From Guptibacillus hwajinpoensis (GTDB lineage: Bacteria > Bacillota > Bacilli > Bacillales > Guptibacillaceae): DNA of 64,000 nt. Each line of letters begins with the position of its first letter. Within the stretch, counting starts at the first letter, position 1. Position numbers and translations under genes: made by a program. Positions 26,388 through 33,771 of this stretch are shown piece after piece. Location of the stretch: NCBI RefSeq assembly GCF_020171785.1, contig NZ_JAIVAE010000004.1:62001-126000 (forward strand), read 5' to 3'. The notes beneath the pieces were generated by a model that made no database searches, was not told the origin of the DNA, and saw only the letters and a list, made by a program, of their open reading frames with translations.

Positions 26388-27517
26388 AAATCAAACGTTA
26401 TGTTGTCACCCACCTTCGTGAAGCCATGCCCCTTATTCGGCAGGAGCTCGGCCAGGATGCTGTTATTTTAAATACGAAAAAAGTAAAAGTAGGCGGGCTC
26501 TTCGGCTTATTTCAAAAACAGCGCCTTGAAGTGCTCGCTGCTCTTGATGAGGAAAAAGTAGCAAAAGAAGAGACAGAGTTTGCCACGCTTTTACAATCAG
26601 AAAAGAAGCGTCGGGAAGAGACGCCTGATCGAGTAGAAAAGCAGGGGCCGGACAAACAGCCAGAAGCTGAGACTCAGGTGCTTGGTGAGCTAAAATCGAT
26701 GAAAGAAATCATGATGCAGATGATGGAGAATGAGCGTTTACCGAAACAGTTAAAGCCAGTACAAGCCTTTTTAGAAGCACAAGAATTCTCGCAGACAATT
26801 CGCTCAGGTGTCATGGCGGAACTACTGATTAAATCAAAATCTTATCCAAGTTATACAAAAGAAGATGCTTTTACATGGATGAGACAGGAATTTGCGAAAC
26901 GAATCAAGAATTATCCTAGTATAAGAAGTGAACCGAAGAAAATACGGTGCTTCGTTGGTCCAACAGGTGTGGGGAAAACAACGACAATTGCGAAGATAGC
27001 CGGGCATTTATTATTGAAAGAGCGTCAATCCGTTGGCCTTATCACGTCAGATACGTACCGGATTGCCGCAGTCGAACAGCTTCGAACGTATGCCGATATT
27101 CTTGGCATCCCAATGGAAGTTGTCCAGTCTCCAGACGATTTAGGGCAGTCACTTAAACGCCTTTCGACTTGCGACGTCATTCTCATGGACACAGCGGGTC
27201 GGAATTACCAACAATATAGCTACATTACTCAGTTAGAAACGCTTTTATCTGGTCAGGAAATGTCAATTACGCTCATGTTAAGCCTGACCCATCGTTATTC
27301 TGATATGAGATTGGTTGCTGATAATTTTCAGTCGCTCGGGGTATCGGAAGTGATGATGACGAAGATGGATGAAACGACAGTTCGGGGACCGATTTTTAAC
27401 TTTATGGAAGATTACAACCTTCCGATTACGATCCTAACCACTGGGCAGAACGTACCCGATGATCTCGTGAGAACGACACCAGAGTCCCTCCTTGATCTGG
27501 TGATGGAGGGACGATGA
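26384..27517 (+). CDS. flhF: Flagellar number/placement GTPase FlhF
   Basis: FlhF is an SRP-type GTPase that sets where flagella form. The 377-residue protein has a short basic N-domain (MKIKRYVVTHLREAMPLIRQELGQDAVILNTKKV), a charged linker and the G domain with GPTGVGKTT (about residues 190-199), DTYRIAAVEQLRTYADIL and DTAGRN. Overlaps flhA by 4 bases and precedes flhG by one base. Confidence 0.95.
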   Translation: MKIKRYVVTHLREAMPLIRQELGQDAVILNTKKVKVGGLFGLFQKQRLEVLAALDEEKVAKEETEFATLLQSEKKRREETPDRVEKQGPDKQPEAETQVLGELKSMKEIMMQMMENERLPKQLKPVQAFLEAQEFSQTIRSGVMAELLIKSKSYPSYTKEDAFTWMRQEFAKRIKNYPSIRSEPKKIRCFVGPTGVGKTTTIAKIAGHLLLKERQSVGLITSDTYRIAAVEQLRTYADILGIPMEVVQSPDDLGQSLKRLSTCDVILMDTAGRNYQQYSYITQLETLLSGQEMSITLMLSLTHRYSDMRLVADNFQSLGVSEVMMTKMDETTVRGPIFNFMEDYNLPITILTTGQNVPDDLVRTTPESLLDLVMEGR

Positions 27518-27518
27518 G

Positions 27519-28382
27519 ATGGCTGATCAAGCGAATCAATTACGTCAAGAAGTGAAACGTCGCCTTCATTCTGATTCAAGTAATCGAAATACAAAAGTGA
27601 TCGCTGTGACAAGTGGAAAAGGCGGCGTTGGAAAGTCGAATGTATCGCTTAATTTTGCCCTTAGTCTTGTTGCGTTAAATAAAAAAGTAGTGATTTTTGA
27701 TTTAGATGTCGGTATGGCAAACCTTGATGTGTTGATGGGGGTTACGCCGAAAGAAACCATTATGACGATGCTTGAGAAGCAGCTATCACTTGAAGCCGTC
27801 GTTGAAACTGGGATAAATGGTCTTCAATATTTATCAGGTGGTCATGGAATCGGAAAAATTCTTACGTTAGACGGCCAGCAATTAAATCATTTTTTTAACG
27901 AAGTGGGTTCGCTTCAAGGCAAAGTGGATTATATTATTCTCGATACAGGCGCGGGGCTCACTTATGAAGGGATGCGGTTTCTTCAAGCGGCTGATGATGT
28001 TTTTCTTGTCATTAATCCTGAGCCGCCTTCGATTACAGATGGATATAGCGTTCTCAAAGCGCTCAATGAAAAAAATAAACAAGCCTCTGTCAAACTGATC
28101 GTGAATCGATCCCTTACGAAGGAAGAGGCTGAACGGACATCCCTTAATTTCCAAAAAGCCTCTGTTCAGTTTTTAAATAAGTCGATTGATTTCCTTGGGG
28201 CCATTCCAGATGATCCTTTTGTGCGTAAAGCGGTTATCGCACAGTCACCCTATTTACTCGAATATCCAAATTCGAAAGCGGCAAGGGCAATAGACGAATT
28301 GGTTCGATCGTATTTAAACCTTCCTTCTGTTTATAAGCTTGGCGTAAAAGGATTTTTGACAAAGATACTGTTTCATAAATAA
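27519..28382 (+). CDS. flhG: MinD-like ATPase FlhG (YlxH)
   Basis: FlhG stimulates FlhF GTPase and limits flagellar number. The 287-residue product has the deviant Walker A SGKGGVGKSNVSLNFA (about 31-46), a switch region DLDVGMANLDVLMG and a C-terminal amphipathic helix for membrane binding. The N-terminus (ADQANQLRQEVKR) resembles the FlhF-activating helix. In B. subtilis cheB, cheA, cheW, cheC and cheD follow; here sigD follows after 30 bases. Confidence 0.93.
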   Translation: MADQANQLRQEVKRRLHSDSSNRNTKVIAVTSGKGGVGKSNVSLNFALSLVALNKKVVIFDLDVGMANLDVLMGVTPKETIMTMLEKQLSLEAVVETGINGLQYLSGGHGIGKILTLDGQQLNHFFNEVGSLQGKVDYIILDTGAGLTYEGMRFLQAADDVFLVINPEPPSITDGYSVLKALNEKNKQASVKLIVNRSLTKEEAERTSLNFQKASVQFLNKSIDFLGAIPDDPFVRKAVIAQSPYLLEYPNSKAARAIDELVRSYLNLPSVYKLGVKGFLTKILFHK

Positions 28383-28412
28383 GCGGGAAGAATTTTTCAG
28401 GTGGTGAACTTC

Positions 28413-29198
28413 ATGAAATCCAAAATGGATAAACAAACAACCGAATATTGGAGAGCGTGGAAAGAGGAGAAGCAGGAAGAGGCGGGCAACCATCTTATTG
28501 CGCTTTATCGTCCGCTTGTAGATTTCGCTGTGCAACGATATGCGGCCGCGCTCCCATCTACCGTCCAGCGTGATGACCTTACGAGTTTCGCTTATCAGGG
28601 GCTTCTTGATGCACTTGAAAAGTTCGAGCCAGAACGTGATTTGAAATTTGAAACATACGCCGGCTGGCGGATTAAAGGCGCAATCATTGATGGGCTTCGT
28701 CACAATGATTGGGTGCCACGCTCCGTTCGTGATAAGGCGCGTAAAATTGAAGAAGCTTATGCGGTTTTAGAACAGCGAAATCAAACATCCAGCTCTGACC
28801 GTGATGTGGCGGAGTTCCTTGGGATGACAGTTGAAGAAGTGCAGCGCGTGATTCAAGATGCATCATTATCAACAATGGTATCAGTTGATGAGCCTGTGCA
28901 AGAGGATGAGCAGCAAAAAATCGAACGGTATAGCGTGATTGAAAACGAGCATGCCGATTTACCAGAAAAGTATCTACACCACCATTTTATTAAAGAACTA
29001 CTAGCTGAAACGATTGACCGCTTACCTGAGAAGGAAAAGCTTGTCGTCTCGCTCGTGTATTTTGAAGAATTGACGCTTACTGAGATTGCAAGAATTCTAG
29101 GATTATCAACCAGTCGAATTTCCCAGCTACACTCGAGAGCGCTCCTTCGGATGAAGGGTGTCCTCCGCGCTAACAAAGAACATGTTCAATCAATGTAA
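28413..29198 (+). CDS. sigD: RNA polymerase sigma factor SigD (sigma-28 / FliA)
   Basis: The flagellar sigma factor, 261 residues, with regions 2 (LIALYRPLVDFAVQRYAAALPSTVQRDDLTSFAYQGLLDALEKFEP, RIKGAIIDGLRHNDWVPRSVR), 3 (DVAEFLGMTVEEVQRVI) and 4 (LPEKEKLVVSLVYFEELTLTEIARILGLSTSRISQLHSRALLRMK). ATG 28413 follows AGGTGGTGA. Its inhibitor flgM and a matching promoter are at the other end of the locus. Placement near the 3' end of the operon, as in B. subtilis, can make SigD level sensitive to operon read-through. Confidence 0.95.
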   Translation: MKSKMDKQTTEYWRAWKEEKQEEAGNHLIALYRPLVDFAVQRYAAALPSTVQRDDLTSFAYQGLLDALEKFEPERDLKFETYAGWRIKGAIIDGLRHNDWVPRSVRDKARKIEEAYAVLEQRNQTSSSDRDVAEFLGMTVEEVQRVIQDASLSTMVSVDEPVQEDEQQKIERYSVIENEHADLPEKYLHHHFIKELLAETIDRLPEKEKLVVSLVYFEELTLTEIARILGLSTSRISQLHSRALLRMKGVLRANKEHVQSM

Positions 29199-29212
29199 TC
29201 GGAGTGATCCTT

Positions 29213-29641
29213 ATGTATCCATTTATTTTTATTAGCATTGCGCTTCATCTTGTGAGCTTTCTATGTATCGTGCTTCTTTTTCTAAAGCAAACGAAGGGAG
29301 CGGGACGAGATGAGATTGCGGCTAGTATGGAAGTCTATATCGAACAGCTTGAGGAAGAGAATGATCGTCTCTTAAACGAAGTGAAATCCTACGTTGATAA
29401 ACGTGAAAACCAGCTGGATACGCGCCTTCGTGTTTTAGAGCAGGCTCGTGCTCCTGAAGTCGAGGAGGCAACGAAACCAGTTATCATTCAGCACCCTTCC
29501 GCTCATAATGAACGAAATCAAAAAGCCGTTCAGCTTCACCAGCAGGGCTTTTCGATAGCAGACATTGCGCGGATATTAAGCTGCGGGATCGGAGAAGTAG
29601 AGCTAATCGTCAATTTACATGGAAGGTCTGAACAGCGATGA
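29213..29641 (+). CDS. SwrB-like membrane protein
   Basis: A 142-residue protein with one N-terminal membrane helix (about 2-24), a coiled coil (about 38-75) and a C-terminal helix-turn-helix-like part (RNQKAVQLHQQGFSIADIARILSCGIGEVELIVNLH). This layout and its place after sigD match SwrB (YlxL), which promotes assembly of the export apparatus. ATG 29213 follows CGGAGTGA. Sequence match to B. subtilis SwrB cannot be judged without alignment. Confidence 0.72.
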   Translation: MYPFIFISIALHLVSFLCIVLLFLKQTKGAGRDEIAASMEVYIEQLEEENDRLLNEVKSYVDKRENQLDTRLRVLEQARAPEVEEATKPVIIQHPSAHNERNQKAVQLHQQGFSIADIARILSCGIGEVELIVNLHGRSEQR

Positions 29642-30075
29642 AAATTCAGCAGCACAGCAAACCATCGGTTGATCCTTTAAAGCTAGATTTGTCAAAAGGA
29701 AACAAGCAGGTTGCGTTTCAGTCTGTGATTCAGGAGGCTTCTAAAGAGTTGAAAGGGGCTGAACTTCAGCGTCTTCTGCATCAAATTGACCATCAGGGTG
29801 AGCTGCTTGGAAAGGAACGAACGTTTCAGAACTTATCTGCCTACAAGAGGATGGTAAAACAGTTTCTTGAAGAAGCGGTTAGCCAGGGCCTTATGCTTTC
29901 CGAGAAAAAGAGCATGGATCACTATGGCAGAAGTCGCACGTACAAGCTTGTAGAAACGGTAGAGAACAAGCTCATTGAAATTCAGGAAGAGATGCGAGAG
30001 AAAGAGAAGAATGGGATGACCTTATTATCGCTAGTCGGTGAAATAAAAGGCTTGCTTGTTGATCTTTCTCTCTAG
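29638..30075 (+). CDS. YaaR-like (DUF327) protein
   Basis: A 145-residue soluble helical protein with family-type segments VAFQSVIQEASKELKGAELQRLLHQIDHQGELLGKERTFQNLSAYKRMVKQFLEEAVSQGLML and KSMDHYGRSRTYKLVETVENKLIEI. YaaR proteins have no firm function; the solitary B. subtilis gene lies near dnaX/holB. Here it overlaps the swrB-like gene by 4 bases and is the last flagellar operon gene, which suggests a link with motility. Confidence 0.75.
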   Translation: MKIQQHSKPSVDPLKLDLSKGNKQVAFQSVIQEASKELKGAELQRLLHQIDHQGELLGKERTFQNLSAYKRMVKQFLEEAVSQGLMLSEKKSMDHYGRSRTYKLVETVENKLIEIQEEMREKEKNGMTLLSLVGEIKGLLVDLSL

Positions 30076-30107
30076 TTCGATCGACCTATGTGAAAAAGGA
30101 AGTTTTG

Positions 30108-30135
30108 ACTCATGGTTATTTGCATGAGTTTTTTC
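30108..30135 (+). terminator. Intrinsic terminator ending the flagellar operon
   Basis: ACTCATG and CATGAGT form a 7-base stem with an 8-base loop, followed by a run of T. It lies 32 bases after the YaaR-like stop and divides the flagellar operon from the sigO operon. Confidence 0.8.
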
Positions 30136-30231
30136 TATAATTAAAATAAGAACATACGTTCGAAATAGTGGTTGTGATTTTTATCTTTCAGCATACTTTC
30201 ATTCCTACAGACAGAGAAAGGAGAGGTGAGG

Positions 30232-30789
30232 ATGAAGAATGAATGGCGTTTCGATAAAGTGATGGAGGAGTTAAAGGAAAATCTCTTGTTTCAGTCGTTT
30301 ATTCAAGAAGAAGCGCATTGGACAAGTTTTATGGAGGCTTATGAAACGCGGGATCGTGAAGCGTTAAACAGACTCAATTCTCTTTTTCATAAGTATTACA
30401 CGGAAATCCGATTTATTGCTTATGTGACGAAGCTCATTCGTTACACGGCCATTAACTTTGATCGAAAGCGTAGACTTGGGCATCTTCGTTTTCCTCTCAC
30501 ACTTGATCAGCTTGTAGGAGCCTCAGATGCTGCCTGGATTGATTTGATTGAAAGTCCGATAAGTGATGGAGAGCGAGCGTTTGAAGAGAGTCTACAGCAG
30601 AAATCCCTTTATCTTGCTTTTAGCAGGTTAACCTCAAAGCAGAAACAGGTGCTAGACCTCTTTTATCGCTTCGAGCTATCTGATACGGAGATTGCTAGAA
30701 CGGCTGGTATTTCACAGCAAGCCGTGAGCAGAAGGCGTAAACGAGCCCTTGAGAAGTTGAGGGCCACAGGAAAGGAGGGGAGTTCATGA
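30232..30789 (+). CDS. sigO: SigO-like sigma factor subunit (sigma-4 bearing)
   Basis: A 185-residue sigma-70-related protein with a clear region 4 helix-turn-helix at the C-terminus (LTSKQKQVLDLFYRFELSDTEIARTAGISQQAVSRRRKRALEKLR) and a shortened, atypical N-terminal half. In B. subtilis SigO (YvrI) works only with a separate small protein, RsoA, that supplies the region-2 function. Both yvrJ-like and rsoA-like genes follow at once, which makes the SigO assignment strong by context. ATG 30232 follows AGGAGAGG; GTG 30226 is possible. Confidence 0.8.
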   Translation: MKNEWRFDKVMEELKENLLFQSFIQEEAHWTSFMEAYETRDREALNRLNSLFHKYYTEIRFIAYVTKLIRYTAINFDRKRRLGHLRFPLTLDQLVGASDAAWIDLIESPISDGERAFEESLQQKSLYLAFSRLTSKQKQVLDLFYRFELSDTEIARTAGISQQAVSRRRKRALEKLRATGKEGSS

Positions 30790-30932
30790 GCATCACAACA
30801 GTGATTAACGCGATTATCGGTGATTTAGGATTTCCGATTGTGGTCTCTCTTTATTTGCTCGTTCGACTTGAAAAGAAAATTGATGATCTCACGAATGCAG
30901 TGGAGGATAAGGAAACAAACAAGAAGGGATGA
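30786..30932 (+). CDS. yvrJ: YvrJ family small membrane protein
   Basis: A 48-residue protein (MSITTVINAIIGDLGFPIVVSLYLLVRLEKKIDDLTN...) with one membrane helix containing GDLGFPIVV-LYLL, as in YvrJ, then a charged tail. GGAGGGG lies 8 bases before the ATG, which overlaps the sigO stop. B. subtilis also has yvrJ beside the sigO-rsoA genes. Function unknown; a holin-like or signalling role is speculation. Confidence 0.82.
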   Translation: MSITTVINAIIGDLGFPIVVSLYLLVRLEKKIDDLTNAVEDKETNKKG

Positions 30933-30934
30933 CT

Positions 30935-31177
30935 ATGGAGAAAAGACTATATACGCTTTTACAGCAGGCTAAGAATGAAGACAAAGAGGGACTGAGTGCA
31001 ATTCTCGATCAGTTTGAGAAAAAAATCGAAGCAGAGCTCAGGCAAACCCCTGCTCAAAATAGGGATGATCTACGGCAGGAATTAGTGATAAAGGTTATGG
31101 AAGCTGTTGAAAAATACCGTGTGGAGGATGTGCCGAACTTTGAACAGTTTATTGAAGCTCAAAAACGGAAGAAATAG
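30935..31177 (+). CDS. rsoA: RsoA-like co-sigma factor (sigma-2 type)
   Basis: An 80-residue protein whose layout is that of sigma region 2: LLQQAKNEDKEGLSAILDQFEKKIEAELRQ, then DDLRQELVIKVMEAVEKYRV, matching the conserved DLRQEL-(I/V)K helix. B. subtilis RsoA (79 residues) provides -10 recognition for SigO. ATG 30935 is preferred over 30929 for ribosome-site spacing (AAGAAGG). The gene ends a compact three-gene operon. Confidence 0.8.
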   Translation: MEKRLYTLLQQAKNEDKEGLSAILDQFEKKIEAELRQTPAQNRDDLRQELVIKVMEAVEKYRVEDVPNFEQFIEAQKRKK

Positions 31178-31180
31178 GAA

Positions 31181-31218
31181 ACCTCTACCCATTTTATCTC
31201 GTATAAAAGGGTAGAGGT
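31181..31218 (+). promoter_or_regulatory. Strong hairpin sequestering the ribosome site of the ABC transporter gene
   Basis: A 10-base outer stem (31181-31190 with 31209-31218) continues with 6 more pairs after a single bulged A; the loop is CTCGT. The 3' arm contains GTAGAGGT, the ribosome binding site for the ATG at 31226. No T-run follows, so translational control is more likely than termination. It starts 3 bases after the rsoA stop. Confidence 0.75.
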
Positions 31219-31225
31219 GAAGGTA

Positions 31226-31930
31226 ATGTTGAAGGTTGCGATTGAGGAAGCAGGTTACGAAAAAAGAGAGAGTAAAATTCGAGAGATTGCATTCGAAGTA
31301 AAGAGTGGGGAGCTGCTTGGGTTACTAGGGTCAAACGGAGCGGGTAAAAGTACAACGATTAAGACGATTCTAGGGTTGTTAAAAGAGTGGAAAGGAAACG
31401 TCACGTTTGAGAATGAGACGCGCTATGCTTACGTCCCAGAGCAGCCCGTGTTCTATGACAGCTTAACGCTCTGGGAGCATTTAGAGCTTGCGGCAGCGGC
31501 TACGTCACTAGCTGATGAGAGTTGGCAGGAGCGTGCCCAGGACTTGATCCGATATTTTCAGCTTGAGAACGTGGTGCATCATCTTCCATCAAGCTTTTCA
31601 AAAGGAATGAGACAAAAGGTGATGCTGATTACCGCTTTTATGCTGCAACCTGACGTCTATATTATTGATGAACCGTTTCTAGGGCTGGACCCGCGCGCGA
31701 CGAAGGATTTTTTAAAGTTGATTGAAAAAGAACGAGCGCGAGGTGCGGCAATCTTAATGTGTACGCACGTGTTAGATACGGCAGAGCGGGTATGTGATCG
31801 CTTTGTTTTACTGTCGAATGGAACGCTTCTTGCAAAAGGGTCGCTTCAGGAAATGCGTGAGCAATCTGGCTTAGAGATCGACAGTTCGCTTCTTGATTGT
31901 GTTGATACGTTAATGGAGCAACGAATATGA
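31226..31930 (+). CDS. ABC transporter ATP-binding protein, EcsA-like
   Basis: A 234-residue ABC ATPase: Walker A GSNGAGKST (about 35-43), Q-loop region YVPEQPVFYDSLTLWEHLEL, signature SFSKGMRQKVM and Walker B VYIIDEPFLGLDP. The FSKGM signature and EHLEL block match EcsA. Ecs in B. subtilis affects secretion, regulated proteolysis and competence. Overlaps the permease gene by 4 bases. ATG 31226 is chosen; GTG 31217 lies within the ribosome site. Confidence 0.82.
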   Translation: MLKVAIEEAGYEKRESKIREIAFEVKSGELLGLLGSNGAGKSTTIKTILGLLKEWKGNVTFENETRYAYVPEQPVFYDSLTLWEHLELAAAATSLADESWQERAQDLIRYFQLENVVHHLPSSFSKGMRQKVMLITAFMLQPDVYIIDEPFLGLDPRATKDFLKLIEKERARGAAILMCTHVLDTAERVCDRFVLLSNGTLLAKGSLQEMREQSGLEIDSSLLDCVDTLMEQRI

Positions 31931-33171
31931 CATCCTTTCAACTTTTACAACAGCGAGTAAGTGACGATCGTCGTTATAAAATTCGTGATTTAAAGGCTGC
32001 GCTTGATTGGACGGTTTGGCTCTATATTCTGATTCCGGCGCTCGTGATTGGTGTTGCTTATTACCGCTCCTGGTGGCTGGTGGTACCAGACTGGCTCGCA
32101 GTCATTCCTGAGCAGGCGGCTGTATTTCCACTGTTTTTAATCGCAACGACCTGGTCATTCCGGATTTATACAGAAGAAGCGGATCAGGTGTATTTGTTGC
32201 AAAGCGCCGTCCTTAGTAAAGGACTGAAGAAGTGGGGGATGGCGCATTCACTTTTGAAAGGAATGCTCGTAACGTTTTTCGGAATTGGTGTTGCTCTTCC
32301 ATTACTCATAACAGGATGGGGCTGGAGTGTGGAGCGAGTGGCTGTTACAGGGCTATTTCTACTTTTGATAAGTTGGAATGCGAAAACGTGTCGGTATTTT
32401 ATTGATCTGTTCGTGCCTTCTATTTGGGTGAAGTGGATCCCGGTTGGATGTGTGAACCTGCTTTCCATTGTCATCCTGGTCGTAGTGAGCCAGGTCGGTT
32501 GGAAGTTCGAATGGGCAGTTGTTTCCGGGAGCGGGAGTTTGCTTCTTCTGTTGTTTGTTCAGCTACGAGCACGTGTGAAAATGAGGGGAACCTTTTTTCA
32601 CGAGGCGGTCATCGAGCGGGGGCATAAGCAGAGTATAACGAAATTTTTGATGGGAAACGTTGGGGTAGCTCCGGCGACTCTGTTTGTTCGAAAACAGCCT
32701 TTTCTTTTTCGAGGCTCCAAGCGCATACGTAAGAAACGTTTTCCACAGACAAGGATGATCGATCTTTATACGAAATGGTTGCTTCGATCGGTTGGAAAAA
32801 TGCACTATTACCTACAAGTGATCGGCTGGGGAACGGCAGCGATCCTTTTATTGCCACTCGTTGTGAAAGTGGTGGTGCTTCTGTTTGCACTTTATGCGCT
32901 GATCGGGCTATCGAGAGCGGACTGGCGTGAGTTCTCAGAAGGTAGCTATTCTCAGTTATTTCAGTGGGAGACGTCGCTACATGAGGAAGCGGAGAAACAA
33001 GCGTTAAAGCTCGTGTCGATGCCGAGTTTTCTCTTGCTCTGTTTCGTAACGGGCTTTTCATTCCCAGGATGGATGGGGCTGTTACTATTTCCGCTAGGCG
33101 GTTGGTTTGTTTTTAAAATGGCGCATCGAGGTATGCAAACAGGTAAGTGGCAAGATTCGAAAGGTATATGA
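31927..33171 (+). CDS. ABC transporter permease, EcsB-like
   Basis: A 414-residue membrane protein with about eight predicted spans in two groups (residues 30-200 and 300-405) and a basic cytoplasmic middle (residues 215-290). The layout and the N-terminal QLLQQRVSDDRRYKIRDLKAALDWTVWLYILIPAL fit EcsB. Start codon overlaps the ATPase stop (ATGA). Whether this is the sole ecsAB pair in the genome cannot be told here; B. subtilis has ecsAB near hit, not near flagellar genes. Confidence 0.75.
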   Translation: MTSFQLLQQRVSDDRRYKIRDLKAALDWTVWLYILIPALVIGVAYYRSWWLVVPDWLAVIPEQAAVFPLFLIATTWSFRIYTEEADQVYLLQSAVLSKGLKKWGMAHSLLKGMLVTFFGIGVALPLLITGWGWSVERVAVTGLFLLLISWNAKTCRYFIDLFVPSIWVKWIPVGCVNLLSIVILVVVSQVGWKFEWAVVSGSGSLLLLLFVQLRARVKMRGTFFHEAVIERGHKQSITKFLMGNVGVAPATLFVRKQPFLFRGSKRIRKKRFPQTRMIDLYTKWLLRSVGKMHYYLQVIGWGTAAILLLPLVVKVVVLLFALYALIGLSRADWREFSEGSYSQLFQWETSLHEEAEKQALKLVSMPSFLLLCFVTGFSFPGWMGLLLFPLGGWFVFKMAHRGMQTGKWQDSKGI

Positions 33172-33187
33172 ACAATTTCAAAATTCG

Positions 33188-33217
33188 TTGCTTCATTCAA
33201 ACGCTTTCCGCTATGAT
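33188..33217 (+). promoter_or_regulatory. Candidate SigA promoter for the DUF423 gene
   Basis: TTGCTT (33188-33193) and TATGAT (33212-33217) with an 18-base spacer lie 36 bases before the ATG of the next gene. Confidence 0.5.
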
Positions 33218-33252
33218 GGGAGAGAAGATTCGGACGAAGGAGCGGATAATAG

Positions 33253-33621
33253 ATGAAGCTATTTTTAATTATTGGTGCGATTAATGCGGCGCTTGCGGTT
33301 GGACTTGGCGCATTCGGTGCACATGGATTAGAAGGACGACTATCAGAGAAAATGCTAGAAACGTTCAAAACAGGTGTTCAATATCACATGTATCACGCGC
33401 TTGGGTTAGTTGGAATAGCTATTGCGGCAGATAAGCTCCAATCTGCAGGATTGATGCAATGGGCCGGCTGGCTGATGTTTGCTGGAATCGTGCTGTTTTC
33501 CGGCAGCTTGTACGTGCTTAGCCTAAGCGGAATTAAGATTCTTGGTGCGATCACGCCGCTTGGTGGCGTCGCGTTTATTACAGCGTGGGTTTTGGTTGTG
33601 GTTGCGGCGTTTAAGGCGTAG
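33253..33621 (+). CDS. ywdK: DUF423 membrane protein (YwdK)
   Basis: A 122-residue protein with four membrane helices and the DUF423 hallmarks GAINAALAVGLGAFGAHGLEGRLS, TGVQYHMYHALGLVGIA and ITPLGGVAFITAWVLVVVAAF. Biochemical role unknown. AAGGAGCGG precedes the ATG. Its position beside gerQ matches the ywdK-ywdL order in B. subtilis. Confidence 0.9.
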   Translation: MKLFLIIGAINAALAVGLGAFGAHGLEGRLSEKMLETFKTGVQYHMYHALGLVGIAIAADKLQSAGLMQWAGWLMFAGIVLFSGSLYVLSLSGIKILGAITPLGGVAFITAWVLVVVAAFKA

Positions 33622-33646
33622 CGTGAGTGTGCAAGTTCGCGGGTTC

Positions 33647-33668
33647 GCGGGTGCCTGTCACCACCCGC
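33647..33668. repeat. Small inverted repeat around GGTGCCTGTCACC
   Basis: GCGGGTG and CACCCGC form a 7-base stem around an 8-base loop; the core GGTGCCTGTCACC is the kind of short motif that recurs between genes in Bacillus genomes. TTCGCGGG is also repeated in tandem just upstream (33637-33651). I see no gene here. Confidence 0.45.
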
Positions 33669-33700
33669 TATATGTCGAAAGTTGGCGGATGGTTGCGGTT

Positions 33701-33730
33701 TATTGGCTAATTTCTCAGGATATTGGCCAA
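33701..33730. repeat. Two-unit 20-bp-phased TATTGGCYAA repeat
   Basis: TATTGGCTAA (33701-33710) and TATTGGCCAA (33721-33730) are separated by exactly 10 bases, giving the same 20-base phase as the five-unit array at 62131-62220. It lies just before the ywdK/gerQ terminator. Confidence 0.75.
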
Positions 33731-33735
33731 AACAG

Positions 33736-33763
33736 AAAGCTGCCGGAATTCCGGCAGCTTTTT
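33736..33763. terminator. Bidirectional terminator between ywdK and gerQ
   Basis: AAAGCTGCCGG and CCGGCAGCTTT pair perfectly around AATT, with A and T runs on the outside. It can stop both convergent transcripts. Confidence 0.9.
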
Positions 33764-33771
33764 CATATCCG

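Noticed and set aside
27092-27099. Perfect SigD -10 (GCCGATAT) inside flhF
   Set aside because: No TAAA-like -35 lies 15 bases upstream; the bases encode conserved residues. The same string in motB (2168-2175) fails for the same reason.
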